A DNA stretch of 64,000 bases from Henricia sp. BOLD:AAB3569 (lineage: Eukaryota; Echinodermata; Asteroidea; Spinulosida; Echinasteridae). A program made the translations under genes and the position numbers. The DNA lies in NCBI GenBank assembly GCA_037783545.1, contig JBBELK010000218.1, positions 1,426,001 to 1,490,000 of the forward strand. The letters are read 5' to 3'. Of the stretch, positions 21,926-33,400 are shown in pieces; the first letter of the stretch is position 1, and each line of letters starts with the position of its first letter. The notes beneath the pieces were generated by a model that saw nothing but the letters and a program-made list of their open reading frames with translations, had not been told where the DNA came from and ran no database searches.

Positions 21926-22844
21926 TTAAATCACTCGGCTATATATGGTACCCCCACTAAACGCGATGACTCGCGAATGGAGCGCCTTTATAATGATACA
22001 TAGTGCAGACCATGGCGGTTCAATGCAGTCATATTTACGGAATATCATTCGAAATGACTACCGTGACTCAATGGCGTGTTGCATGCGTTGCAGGAACACT
22101 TTTTAATCATCCAAAATGGCGCCGACTGCACCCGTGTCGGTATGCACAGGCGCAACAATTGTTCCATATTGTGCAAGCTATAACAAAATAATTACATGCA
22201 TAACCAATTAATACAGTACAATGTGTTTGGTACTCAAATTTTCTTAATATTACCGTTCGTAAAAGTACATGTATGTATTGCCAAAAATAGTGTATCTTTT
22301 GGCATAATTAGCACAATATGAATTGTATAGTCTGTAACATTTATTTATTTGTTAAATAAGCTAAAATCTACTGTTTAGACGCTAGAATGAGTATTGTTTT
22401 GTAGAATTAAATTTGTAAATTTGGAATTGTTTTTATATTATATGAAAGATATACGTGTACCTTGCTGACCGTATACTGCATATAATTACATAACCGAATC
22501 ATTAACAGGATTTCACTACAAGCGTAGATTAAAATGTATTAAAATATGTATATTTGGCAGTGACACATTGGAATGTCTACATACCAATATCTGCAATAGC
22601 TGTACAATTTTGTATAGGCCCCCTATTAATATAAATTACTGTAAAAAAAGAGGAATTGTAATCGAGATAGACCTGATAAAACAGACGCCTTTGAAACACA
22701 AAAGGGAAGCGGAATACCATGTCCTTGCGCATTTCCTTATCAGTTTGACTGCATGTGGTGCATATGGGTCAATATGAATATTGGTATAGACACGGCCTTT
22801 TTTCGTCCCGATTATATATATTACTTTTCAGTCTATTCTCCGAC

Positions 22845-22984
22845 TTAAAGGCAAGGCTCGTCAGCAATGCGCGCGCGCCAAATTCCTGCCACGAAATACG
22901 CAGCTCCATGCTTTTGCTATGGAGCTGCGTATTTCGTGGCACGAATTTGGCGCGCGCGCATTGCTGACGAGCCTGTGCCTTTAA
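22845..22984. mobile_element. TTAA-flanked hairpin element, family 5
   Basis: Near-perfect inverted repeat with arms of about 65 bp: TTAAAGGCAAGGCTCGTCAG and on to GGAGCTGCGTATTTCGTGGC. TTAA lies at both ends. Copies at 37348-37486 and 59800-60003; a half copy at about 10978-11020. Confidence 0.8.
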
Positions 22985-23115
22985 TCCATTTCACCGCCCT
23001 GGAACAAAGAAACGCACTAGCAAGCCATTCTGTAAATATGGATGCAATACACGGCGTTTTGGTTTGGTGTAAGAATAGAATCACTCATGCGAACACGCTG
23101 CATTCTGGTGCAGAG

Positions 23116-23279
23116 CAGCCGATTTCACGAAAGAGTGCGCAGCTTGCGCAACTTTTAAAAAATGGCGCAAGCCCCATACCTTGCGTGTTATCACCGCTAA
23201 ATTGTTGCGCGACTTACGCAGTAAAATGTTGCGCAAGTGGGCTTACGCAACTGCGTAAGTTTCGTGAAATCGGCTGCAG
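23116..23279. mobile_element. Foldback element with GCAGCCGATTTCACGAAA ends
   Basis: Left GCAGCCGATTTCACGAAAGA and right GTTTCGTGAAATCGGCTGC. A relative at 17570-17700 begins CAGCCGCCGATTTCACG. Several TTGCGCAA/GCGCAAC units lie between. Confidence 0.7.
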
Positions 23280-23429
23280 GACATGCAGTCATTTTGTTCG
23301 TGGTGTGCTGCAAGCAACAACTACTATTATCATCATGTCTGATGCACAAGATGTTGACATTTCTGGTGTCATTTTGGAGTCGACAGAAGCGGATTGGGAT
23401 TTATTGACCCCCTTCGAACACATGCAAAT

Positions 23430-23626
23430 ACACCATTTTGGGAGTCAAATAATGCTGAGTCATTGTGGAAGCGATGTGCGTGCGCGCTGTGTGTGTCTCT
23501 GGTGGGCGTAACGCGGTTTAATTCACCAATAGAAGCCTTAGCATTGCGCGTTACGCACGCTTTGGACAAAACGCGCACGCACATTGCTTCCACAACGACG
23601 CGGCATTATTTGACTCCCAAAATGGA
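23430..23626. mobile_element. Foldback element with CCATTTTGGGAGTCAAATAA ends
   Basis: The left end CCATTTTGGGAGTCAAATAA is mirrored by TTATTTGACTCCCAAAATGG. GGAAGCGATGTGCGTGCGCG pairs with CGCGCACGCACATTGCTTCC inside. Total about 197 bp. Confidence 0.75.
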
Positions 23627-24598
23627 CGTCATTGGCACGAGCTCAATCCGATGAAACTGCCCTTTTTCGAAATTAAACGGCTTGACCAAGGGATACTATA
23701 TAGCTTTTTTGAGTTTGGACACGGTACGGATTTGACTCGGGTTTTATACGATGAAACTGCGCTATATGACGAAGCGGATAAGGGAAACTTTGTGATAATT
23801 TATGTACCAAAAACACTGAAGACGCCGAAAAGAAATTCACGGTGACTGATGAGTATTACTTGAGTGACTGACCAAGATGGCCTGTCAAGCAAGCGTCATT
23901 AAGTGTGAAATTGTATAGAGGAACTTAGTTACACAAGAAAAATCTTAGAAGTGAAAATTTAGCAGGGACAAATTAAAACGTTATTTTTTTTTATCCAGTC
24001 TCATACGTTTTGTACACAAGGCCTGATTTCATGGTCAAATACGCAATTATTTCCTTATATGACTTTGCAACCATCCAAAAGCATTATTATTTGAAAGAAA
24101 CGGAGTTCGAGAGTGAGGATTTGCCTTTTTGGAAAGTTTACTATACACGGACACCCTCAGGACCCCATGGACTAAACCAATAGGAAAACTCTGTACAAAA
24201 TGTGTAAGATTTTACGTTAATACTTGCATGATATGTCCTTATTACAAGCGCAAAACGCTTTTCTGATAAATCTTTAGAGTGAAAAAAGGTTCAAAACAAA
24301 ATTTAAAAATATTGGAGACCACATCCACAGGGCTTGTGCATAGGGTTAAAAGCGAAGTTATGAAAGTGGTTCGTATAAATTATTCACCGGAAAAACGGCA
24401 ATTCCTTGACGAAATTCGGTTTTCTCGTTCATGAAAAAGTTTAAGTAAACAACTTTAAAAAGTTCGGAAAGTCAAGTTTGACTGACGATTTCTCTCTGGT
24501 TACTAAATCATTTCCTTTGAATTTGGTATCATTGGAATGCCCTGTTATTCCTCTTTACAGTGATGTGTCATTTGTTATGATTAATCAATTGGGGTATG

Positions 24599-24985
24599 TG
24601 CAGTATAGCGGAATACTGGACGAACCGGCATTTCCGTATCAATAAAACACGGCGGTTCAGGCAATTGATACAGACTGAATGGCCTGACGGTTCGAACCGT
24701 CGCATTTACATATCAATAAAACACGACGGTTCAGGCAATAGACTACTAAAGTGAAAACGTCACCCTTTGTGCGTTGCCAAGGTTTCTGGGTCTAAACTAA
24801 AACCAGTGAACTGTTTCCCTGCGCTTTGGCAATGGACATTTCAGATTACCAGCGAATGTTTAGACCCAATTACCATGGCAACTGACATCACACTTTAGTA
24901 GTCTATTGCAGTGACTGAATGGCCTGACGGTTCGAACCGTCGCATTTACATATCAACGAAACAAGACGGTTTGGGCAATAGCCTG
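24599..24985. repeat. Tandem repeat with ACGGTTCGAACCGT palindromes
   Basis: About three units of GACGGTTCGAACCGTCGC, then ATTTACATATCAAYRAAACA and GACGGTTYRGGCAAT. The array is interrupted by the MITE at 24740-24903. Confidence 0.7.
24740..24903. mobile_element. 165-bp MITE inserted in a short tandem repeat
   Basis: Same ends and interior as 11757-11921. It sits between CAGGCAAT and ATTGCAG, while neighbouring repeat units read CAGGCAATTGATACAG, again consistent with an AT duplication. Confidence 0.75.
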
Positions 24986-24987
24986 CC

Positions 24988-25133
24988 GAAGTGTGACGTA
25001 TTGCCATGGTAATTGGCTCTAAACATCACGACCGTCGGAAAAAGTACCATTGCAAAGCACAGGGACACGGTTCAGTGGTTTTAGTGTATTGCCTAGGCAA
25101 CCAACAAAAGATGACGTATTCACTTCCGTAGTC
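24988..25133. repeat. Diverged 165-bp MITE
   Basis: GCCGAAGTGTGACGTATTGCC, GGCTCTAAACATCACGACCG and CACAGGGACACGGTTCAGTG match the 42.1 kb copy. It ends TTCCGTAGTCTG. Confidence 0.55.
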
Positions 25134-26634
25134 TGTTTATTGGACTTTTCCGCCCACCGTGTTCTACCTTCTATTAAACGGGCCCGTTTTCGCTACCATA
25201 ACCAGGACCATGTTTTTACGTAATTACAAAATAACCTAATGGTTGGCTTTGGGCGTCGGCAACCGAAGCCGTACATTGGTTTAATCAGTCAGAAAAAAAT
25301 GCTGTCGGTTATGTTGTTTGTACATGTGCGCGTGTGTAAAATTGTAAAATCATTTTTGTGGTAAGAATTATTGAGACGTTGACATTTCCCCTTAATTTAA
25401 GTTCAAGACGACCTATATAATACTGTGCGGTCACAGTGCGGGAAATAATCCACATTATAGGTCGACTTGGTAAGATAAATGATATCGGTAATTTAACAAG
25501 TAGGATACCACTCACAGTGCGCTGCATTTTTTCTTCTAAATAAGTGAATTGCGATATTTACGTACGTCATAATGTTCTCTAAGATGGTTGAATGAAAATA
25601 CAACAAAAAGAATCTGGAATCTTGTTAAATTTTGTTAAACAAGTAAACCAACCCCCATTTTGCACTTAAATTTCAAGACAATGGTGCTCAGTGATTGTTG
25701 ACATTAGGAAAGTAACCAAGGTACCATTGGAAAGCACATACTCTCTGCTTTAAGACGGTACAGTACTTTTTACGAAAATAATTTGTTTTAAATTACTGTT
25801 AAGTTGTCCTATATAAGTTTAGTGCTGAAGAACTTATATGACGTCCGACTTGTAAATTATTTCCATTTGTATTGCCAAGTATAGTCTAAATCAACTTAAA
25901 ACAACCTTTCTAATTTGGATTATCTTTTTTAAAACAGTAGTAAGTGAGCACTATGGCCATAATTGTTTACCGCGCAACATTGCAATGCATTCCACTGTGG
26001 GTCCAGAAATCTCATTTGAATTTTATGAATGCACACGCTTCATGAATAATAATAATTGTAGCAGCAGGTGGTCGATGGCGACTCTTACGACTGACACTAT
26101 GAGCAAGAACATGTACATGTTCATTGTAACCCCATTGTTAGTAACAATGGTGTGTGCCACTTTCCATTGTTAGATGTTCATAGTGTGATTGGCATGATAT
26201 AGGCGGGACCTACAACGTGTGCATTCTTCTGATTGGGTGGTTCACGCCGTACGGTTTTTTACGTACAATGAACCGTCGAAACGAAAGAACGATAATCAAT
26301 CCATAACCGCAACAAATTCGGCTTCCTTTATTAAAGAGTGCATTACAGATTGTGGGCACAAAAAGACAGAAGTATCGGCGTTTTACGATACTGATAACAC
26401 GCAATGTGTGAAGGAGTTGTTGCTGTTTTTATCAACCGGTTGTGATCGTGTTGCTTGTGGGGACCGGGAGGCACGGAACTGACGAAGCTAACAAAGAACG
26501 AACCGTATATTTACACGAATATTGTTCGATTCTTCTGTCGGTTATTTCCAAAACCGAGTGTGGTTTCTACTCAACTGAAGCTTTGCCATTCCCAAGTACG
26601 GTGATCGTTTGAGAGGTCTACACGTTTGTTCAAC

Positions 26635-27891
26635 ATGAACCTGTTTGCATTAATGACTATGACCGTGTTTCTGTGCTCAGTTCAGGCCGAAAGTGAGTTG
26701 GAGTGCTCGGTCAATAAAACTCGAGACAGCGGCCCGGTTAGTATCGACGACGACGCCACCACCTTCACGTGCCGCTGGAGGGGCAGCGAAAACGGGACAG
26801 AGAATCTCAACTGGTTCAGAATCGCATCCGAGGAAGACATCATCAAGATGCCCTCCGTCGACGGGGAATTGGTCTGGCTATTGACGGGCCAGGACAACGG
26901 CGTAGAATTCCGCTGCGGTCAGAATCTCACCTCGATGGTGTCGCAATGCTCGATTGTACCTCTCGCAATAACCCCAACGGTGTCGGTTCGCAGCCTCGGG
27001 GACAAATTGATCTTGGGTGGAGGGGCAGCCTTTATGTGTGATGCCGAGGGTTTGCCCTCGATCACCGGCTACAGGTGGTATGTGGATGGCATGGAGAGCG
27101 ACCGTTTCAGGTATCAGTTAACGAGCAGAGATAACGACAGCATCATCGTGATGGCATATTTACTGAGATCAGACAATGGCAGTGTGATCACATGCGAAGC
27201 GTACGTGCCATCGGGTCTAGCAGCTAATGCGAGCTTGACGATCGACATGGAGCTACCGACCCCGGACGAGCCGTCCGGTGGTGGCTCCGTGGATCTGTGG
27301 ATCTTCATCGCCTGCGCAGCGGCCGGCGGAATACCGGTCTTCGCCTTGATCGCGGTCTGCCTCGTGTGGTGTCTCCGCAAAGCACACACCAGCAGAGGCT
27401 CGCGATCCCGGAAGAAGCGCAGCCATTCCCGTCGGCATATCGTCCTGAACGAGGAGACCTATAAAGCCCGCGATCAACCGCCCTGTGAGACAACAACGGA
27501 AACCACCCTAAACGAAACGCTGGGAAACGGCCAGAGCCCACCGCTTAATGTGTACCAGGATGATGGTACCAATCCTCCGCCTCATAAACCAGCACCGCCA
27601 CCCACCGTAGAGCCAGACGACATGTACGTCAACACGCCTGCTCCGAGAGCTGCTGGTTCGGCCGCAGCAACCATGCCTCATCTGGGACAGCGAAAAACAT
27701 CAGAACCCACATACTACAACGCGCCTAAGCCATCGCACCAACAGAAGAAGACCGAATACGAGAATGTGACCTGCTCAGGAGACGATCTCGACCAAACTCA
27801 TGACAACTCGTTCCTAGATGGTGACGTGTACGAGAATATAGCTCTATGCCACACTTCCTCCATGTCGAACTTTCCACATGTACCAAATTAA
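26635..27891 (+). CDS. Single-exon Ig-like transmembrane receptor, copy B (duplicate)
   Basis: 418 codons from the ATG homologous to copy A; a frame-compatible ATG nine bases upstream (26626) adds MFN. The domain order is the same as copy A: signal peptide, two Ig-like domains, transmembrane helix, and a tail with MYVNTP, YYNAP, EYENV and VYENI. Differences from copy A are mostly substitutions and whole-codon indels: an extra Thr before the first domain-1 core Cys, loss of one Tyr after the second core Cys, loss of one Lys a few residues later, and loss of ten residues near the C-terminus that removes the RPLSPKP segment. The frame stays open and all pY-x-N motifs are kept, which argues that copy B is functional. 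Synonymous differences are also present. Confidence 0.9.
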   Translation: MNLFALMTMTVFLCSVQAESELECSVNKTRDSGPVSIDDDATTFTCRWRGSENGTENLNWFRIASEEDIIKMPSVDGELVWLLTGQDNGVEFRCGQNLTSMVSQCSIVPLAITPTVSVRSLGDKLILGGGAAFMCDAEGLPSITGYRWYVDGMESDRFRYQLTSRDNDSIIVMAYLLRSDNGSVITCEAYVPSGLAANASLTIDMELPTPDEPSGGGSVDLWIFIACAAAGGIPVFALIAVCLVWCLRKAHTSRGSRSRKKRSHSRRHIVLNEETYKARDQPPCETTTETTLNETLGNGQSPPLNVYQDDGTNPPPHKPAPPPTVEPDDMYVNTPAPRAAGSAAATMPHLGQRKTSEPTYYNAPKPSHQQKKTEYENVTCSGDDLDQTHDNSFLDGDVYENIALCHTSSMSNFPHVPN

Positions 27892-27949
27892 AGGTACTCT
27901 TCCCCAAATGTTGATATATCGGTGATAAAAAGCACTCTTAAAGTGATAC

Positions 27950-27955
27950 AATAAA
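27950..27955 (+). terminator. Poly(A) signal of Ig gene copy B
   Basis: AATAAA 59 bases after the stop, in the same context as copy A. Confidence 0.6.
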
Positions 27956-28255
27956 ATATGGCCCAAAACAAGATTGTCATACAGGTATCCATTTAAAATA
28001 TATCGCCGTATTATCTAACGAAAAAAGGGTGTCGGCGTTTTGGAACCAATGTCAAAGTATTGTCTCCGAATGTCGAAAGCTTATCCAATAGTTGCTAATG
28101 CGGCGAGGGCCGATACCATACCAAACAGTGAAAAGTAATTGTTCAGGGTTAAATGCAATACATACAGTAAAAGTTCATCGCGCCCGTGTAATTTAGACCC
28201 ACGCTAACTTCTGTTAAGTTCTGTATATGATCCTAATTTTAATTTAGTGGGTTTA

Positions 28256-28530
28256 TGGGATATTGCAGCCCGTAGGCTGAATTGCATGAAACATACAAGT
28301 GCCTTCCACCTAAACATCGAGATACACAGGTGGGTGGCGCCATTGGCAGCTGACGGCTAGAGACACCGGGGAATTTTCCTACTCTTTCACTAAAGAGCGA
28401 TCAGTGATCTTTTAAGTGCGTTACACAACTCACTGGACCAATGGCTTTACATCCCCTCCAATAGATTGAGCAATTGTTGTTAAGTGCCTTGCTCAAGGGC
28501 ACAGGTATCACGACAACTCCAACTTGTTGC
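28256..28530. repeat. Interspersed repeat (duplicate of 21.66 kb)
   Basis: Essentially the same sequence as 21655-21925, within segment B, plus a 20-30 bp stretch (GGCTTTACATCCCCTCCAAT) that copy A lacks. Confidence 0.7.
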
Positions 28531-29576
28531 GAGTCAATGACCTTAAATCACTCGGCTATATATGGTACCCCCACTAAACGCGATGACTCGCGAATGGAGC
28601 GCCTTTATAATGATACATAGTGCAGACCATGGCGGTTCAATGCAGTCATATTTACGGAATATCATTCGAAATGACTACCGTTTTTGGACTCAAGGGCATT
28701 TGATTGGCCGGTGCAACAACGCGTGTTGCATGCGTTGCAGGAACACTTTTTAATCATCCAAAATGGCGCCGACTACACCCGTGTCGGTATGCACAGGCGC
28801 AACACTTGTTCCATATTGTGCAAGCTATAACAAAATAATTACATGCATAACCAATTAATACAGTACAATGTGTTTGGTACTCAAATTTTCTTAATATTAC
28901 CCTTCGTAAAAGTACATGTATGTATTGCAAAAATGTATCTTTTGGCATAAGCATGATATGAATTTATGTAGTCTGTCAACTTTATTCATTTGTTTTTTGT
29001 TTTTTTTAAATGAGATAAAATCTACTGTTCAGACGCTAGAATGAGTATTATTTTGTAGAATTAAATTTGTAAATGGTACACACAATGATGATGATGTAAA
29101 TTTTTTTCATGCATTTTTTTTCATGCTGCGTAGTTTGGAATTTGTATATATATATATATTTTATGAAAGATATACGTGTACCTTGCTGACCGTATACTGC
29201 ATATAATAACCGAATAATTAGCGTAAATTTTAGTGTCACATGCATGTATAATAATTACTTGTGATGTTGTTCTTCTGTAACCATTAGTTTTTTGATGTTG
29301 TAGTTGTTGTACAAATGTATCTTATTCCAGTTTGTTAGTAATTATGAAGTTGTTCAATTTAGTATATTTGTTCTATGTGTGTTTGCAGGGCCCCAATGGA
29401 AACCAGTTTTTGTAAACTGTTTGGGCACACCCTGGGTAAATAAATGGAATAAATTAATAAATAAAATAATTAACATGAATTCATATAAACAAGCGTAGAT
29501 TAAAATGTTTTAAAATAATATGTATATTTGGCAGTGAAAAGTACATCACATAGAGTGGAACGTCTAATTTTGTACA

Positions 29577-30422
29577 TTAAAGGTACACACTGGCGTACTG
29601 TTTACGTAATTTAGTGATACAGCATCCTTGACAATAATTTGTGGATGGTCCTTGTAAAAAAAGATCGTCAGAATGTCCCGTAATTAACCGCAAAAGCTTA
29701 AAATTAATAAAAACGGTCAATAGTCGAGTTATACGCTTTACCAGCCGTTCACTAACGCGCGAGACTCACGACTTTGTCGGGAACGATTCGCTCTTCACTT
29801 GGCAGCTTTTTGCTTTGGATATCTCTTATTTTCTGCTAAAGATTTCACTGGAGAGCCTGGATGACCGAATGGGTTTTTCCGTTTTCTGTAGAGGAGCTGA
29901 CATTCATGGTTTGTCTTCATTCACGAACGTACAATTGTAGTTTCACGGCACTGTACCGGTTTTGGGCGGGCAACATGTGTGTGCTAAATGTCACATTGTC
30001 TGGTAGACTGTCCACTTGGAACTCGCTTCGGTTCCTCGGACTTTGTGTCAACATTTTATGTTCGATTTTTCAGAGTTATGTTTAACTTTGTTTCATACCC
30101 TAAATAAAAAGTCTCTTTTGTCAAATACTCATAAATATTTTTTAAAAAATCAGAGCTGAATTTGATGCAGTACTGCAGTAATAAACTTCGGGAATAAACT
30201 GTGTATCATACGGCTGGAAATAAAACTAATTCCAAGAACACGTGATCGAAACCAGAATCTGGTTCCGATAAATTGCGTGACATCGATTTTGTGAAAAATA
30301 CTAAAAAAACGGTCATATTTGGTGGGTTTGTTGTCAGGTTCTCTTCAATCTATTTAGGAAAGACTTTCAGAATCATGTATTTCGAGCCCAAAATAGCCCA
30401 ACAAAGCCGGCTTTCCCTTTAA
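29577..30422. mobile_element. TTAA-flanked insertion present only in duplicate B
   Basis: The element begins TTAA-AGGTACACACTGG and ends GCTTTCCCT-TTAA. At the matching place in copy A (about 22626) the sequence runs straight through a single TTAA into ATAAATTACTG. This is an empty-site/filled-site pair with a TTAA target duplication, as made by piggyBac-type transposases. No transposase frame is inside, so it is non-autonomous. Confidence 0.75.
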
Positions 30423-31084
30423 TATAAATTACTGTTAAAAAGATAAATTGTAAGTCTCGGTTTTGATCGAGATATACCTGATAAAACAGACGCTTTTAAA
30501 ACACACTGAAGGGAAGTGGAATATACCATGTCCTCGCGCATTTCCTGTACATATCCTTGTCAGTTTGACTGCATAATGGTGCGTGGGTCAATCTGAATAT
30601 TCGTATAGACACGGCCTTTTTTCGTCCCGATTCTGAATATATATATCCGAATAGAAACATTTCGTACTTGTATATATGTATATAAATATATATATATAAA
30701 CTGTGGAAAGTCCATTAGCTTGGCGAGTGACCTGTACAAGTTCAGTTAGCAAGACAGACTTACAATCAGAGGTCCTTTGTTCGAATCATATTCAGGATTT
30801 TAAGAAATCGTTTGTTTTTTAAATAAATGACTGAGGAAGATGAAACACTCTTACATAACAGGTTATATTGTGGATGGATTTTAGTTTTAAAAGCCATGAT
30901 GTTATTAATATGCATTTATTTGGCCAATCAGGAACAGGAAAAGATATCCATACACACAAGAAATCGGGGAAAAAATCGACAAAAGCATGGCCAATTCCGA
31001 CTCATCAACCATTTTATCTGAAAAATTTAGACAATGCATAAACTTCACCCTTAATTTTTGCGTAATCTCAAATCAATACAAAGC

Positions 31085-31710
31085 TCATAGTTTAATCGGT
31101 CAACTGAGAATTTGACCTGAAATGCTAAATAACTTTATGCAGAGTTTTGGCTTCATGTGAAGGATTACTCGTTTAAAAAGACATTACTATTCTGTTCATT
31201 TTGATGCCCCATGAATGAAAGGTGGTATTTTTCAACTTCGAAAACAGAAAGAGGGCGCGGTTTGGGGCATGTCGCTTTAGGAACGCACAGCAGAAAAGCA
31301 AAGAAAAAACATAAGACTTCAAACTGAATTTGTGGAAAATTGCTCCTGACCAGTTTCCAGCCTGGTTTTCACATATACTTTAAAACAACAGATATCATGT
31401 AAAACAAACCCAAACAATCGTGGGTTACAAAAGTTTCAGCAACTACCGAAATCTTTTGTGGACAGTTGAATTATATTTTTTTCTGTGTTTGCCTATATGA
31501 ATATGTAAATTCATGAATATGTAAAATCATGAATATGTAAATTTCATGAATATGTAAATTCATTAATATGTAAAAATCATGAATATGTAAATTAGCATAA
31601 AAAACATAAACCTTGACTTTTACCCCTAAAACAACTTCCAAGTAGAGTTTTTATGACTGTAAATGAATGGAGCAGTTCCATAGCATAGATTTCATTGATA
31701 AAAATACCAT
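31085..31710. repeat. Diverged reverse-oriented family-1 element
   Basis: The reverse complement follows the family-1 order (TTGATAAAAATC..., AAACTTTTGTAACCC, CCTCTTT...TTTTCGAAGTTG) with many substitutions. It contains an expanded short repeat of CATGAATATGTAAAT at about 31495-31590. Confidence 0.6.
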
Positions 31711-33222
31711 GGTAAATAATACCGAAAAATTATTAATAATGGCACAAATAACTGTGCCATTAGATATTTCTTCGTAAATATTTACTTAGAAACACTTTAA
31801 ATGGTACGCCATTTCTCGGTAAAAAAAAATACCAAACCGACAATGCAGCAGTGTTAAGGGTAACTTTATACATGTATTTCCAAGTACATCGTCAAAAGAA
31901 AGCTCAAAACCATGTATGATATGCACGACTTGTACATTTGCAGTTATTTTAGGGATATAAACGTTTACTTATAAAAACAAAGCAGTTTAACCACTTCCCG
32001 CATTTCCTCTGCCAAAAGTTGTGAAATCTTTGCATGATGGCAAAAACAACAACTTTTGTTAAAGGAAGTGGCTCGACCTATGACCCGTTTCCCTTTAAAA
32101 AAGAAACTCAGACAGGACAGAACATGGAATCAAAACAAAATTAACAAATGTGTGGTTTAAAGATATCGTCAGGGGTTTGTTTGTTTTTTTAATTTTTTTG
32201 TCTTGTTTGGAGAGAGGTACGGTTGTTATATCATTATTAAATCAGTATGATTACATATCATATGAATCGGTTTTCAATACTGGAGAGACTTTTTAACCAG
32301 GATCATATCTGTGCAATTCCAGTTATCTTCTCTCAAAACGAAAGATTCATCTTAAGATAGATCTTAAGATCTAAGGAGATAACTTCAGCCCAAGAATGGC
32401 AACAAATAGTATGACAGCATAACTTTCTGAAAACCATGTGTACAAATTTCCCATATAACAACGTACGTAACAAGGACACATACTTTGTGACATTTTTTTG
32501 GCGTCCTTGTTACGGACGTTAAAGGCCTAGTGGATCTTTTGCAATGACCCCAAAAAGTAATCGACGAGTTTACAGGGGAAAAGTTATAAAAGTAAAGATT
32601 GAATTAATAGCAACTACCCAATGAAAGGTTTCCCCTCAAAATGATATAATTTTACCAGAAAATAATCCGTAAAGATTAAATTATTTAGATCGTTTGCAAA
32701 CGATTTACTTATTTTTGGTTCGCATCTATATCTACGCGGTCCAAAATGCATGGGCGCTGTGTACTGCGTGTGCGTGTTCCAACGCGATGCATTTTTATGA
32801 ATCGCGCGCACACGCAGTATATGATGTGCGCCACAGAGTGCATGACGCAAGCCACATAGTACCCGATACACTGAGAACGAATATTTGAAACACCCCGCCA
32901 AGACCAGGAAAACGCATATGGATTTTCATGTTTTTTTTAAAACATGGTACATCTGACAAAGCTGAAATTTCTTCTGATGGTTTTGTTGATGTCTTTCTTT
33001 TAATTTATAATGGTTTTATTCGCAGAATCGCTCAAAAACAGATCATCTACAGGGCCTGTAAGTGGGACATTTGCACATTCTACAAAGGTATGTTGTCACA
33101 CCCTTTGTTGCCTTTCTTGGGCTGAAGTTATCTCCTTAGATTCTACCTTAAGATACACACATAATGTACTTCTTTTGTTTCGAGAGAAGATAGAAGCCAT
33201 AGTATTATGATCCTGACGGGAA

Positions 33223-33400
33223 AGGGCGGTCGGGTTGGCGTAGTGGTTAATTCTGTCCTCGTCCCGGTTTCGAATCCGGGGCGTGTATATGTGGATAGGG
33301 CTTGCAGTGCAGTATATACTACTTGACCGCGTGGAGTTTCCCCCGGGAATTTCTCTGGGGGTTTTCCTCACACTTCTAAAACTGCAACTCCTTCTTCGTC
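33223..33400 (+). mobile_element. tRNA-derived SINE
   Basis: Starts GGTCGGGTTGGCGTAGTGG (A-box-like) and has GGTTTCGAATCC (B-box-like), followed by a body with CCCCGGGAATTTCTCTGGGG and TTCCTCACACTTCTAAAACTG that also follows the SINE at 58.95 kb. Confidence 0.7.

Larger units (their letters stand above)
19772..22820. repeat. Segmental duplication, copy A
   Basis: Near-identical to 26357-30640 along upstream sequence, coding exon, 3' UTR and about 1.5 kb of downstream noncoding sequence (up to CACGGCCTTTTTTCG). The homology includes an older interspersed repeat (21655-21925), so the duplication is younger than that insertion. Boundaries were read by eye and are approximate. Confidence 0.85.
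26357..30640. repeat. Segmental duplication, copy B
   Basis: Direct-orientation partner of 19772-22820. It is longer than copy A chiefly because of an 838 bp insertion at a TTAA site (29581-30418), plus small indels such as about 30 bp near 28681-28710. Confidence 0.85.

Noticed and set aside
22867..23511. 214-codon open frame on the plus strand
   Set aside because: It runs through three inverted-repeat elements and has no domain; the frame comes from the GC-rich arms.
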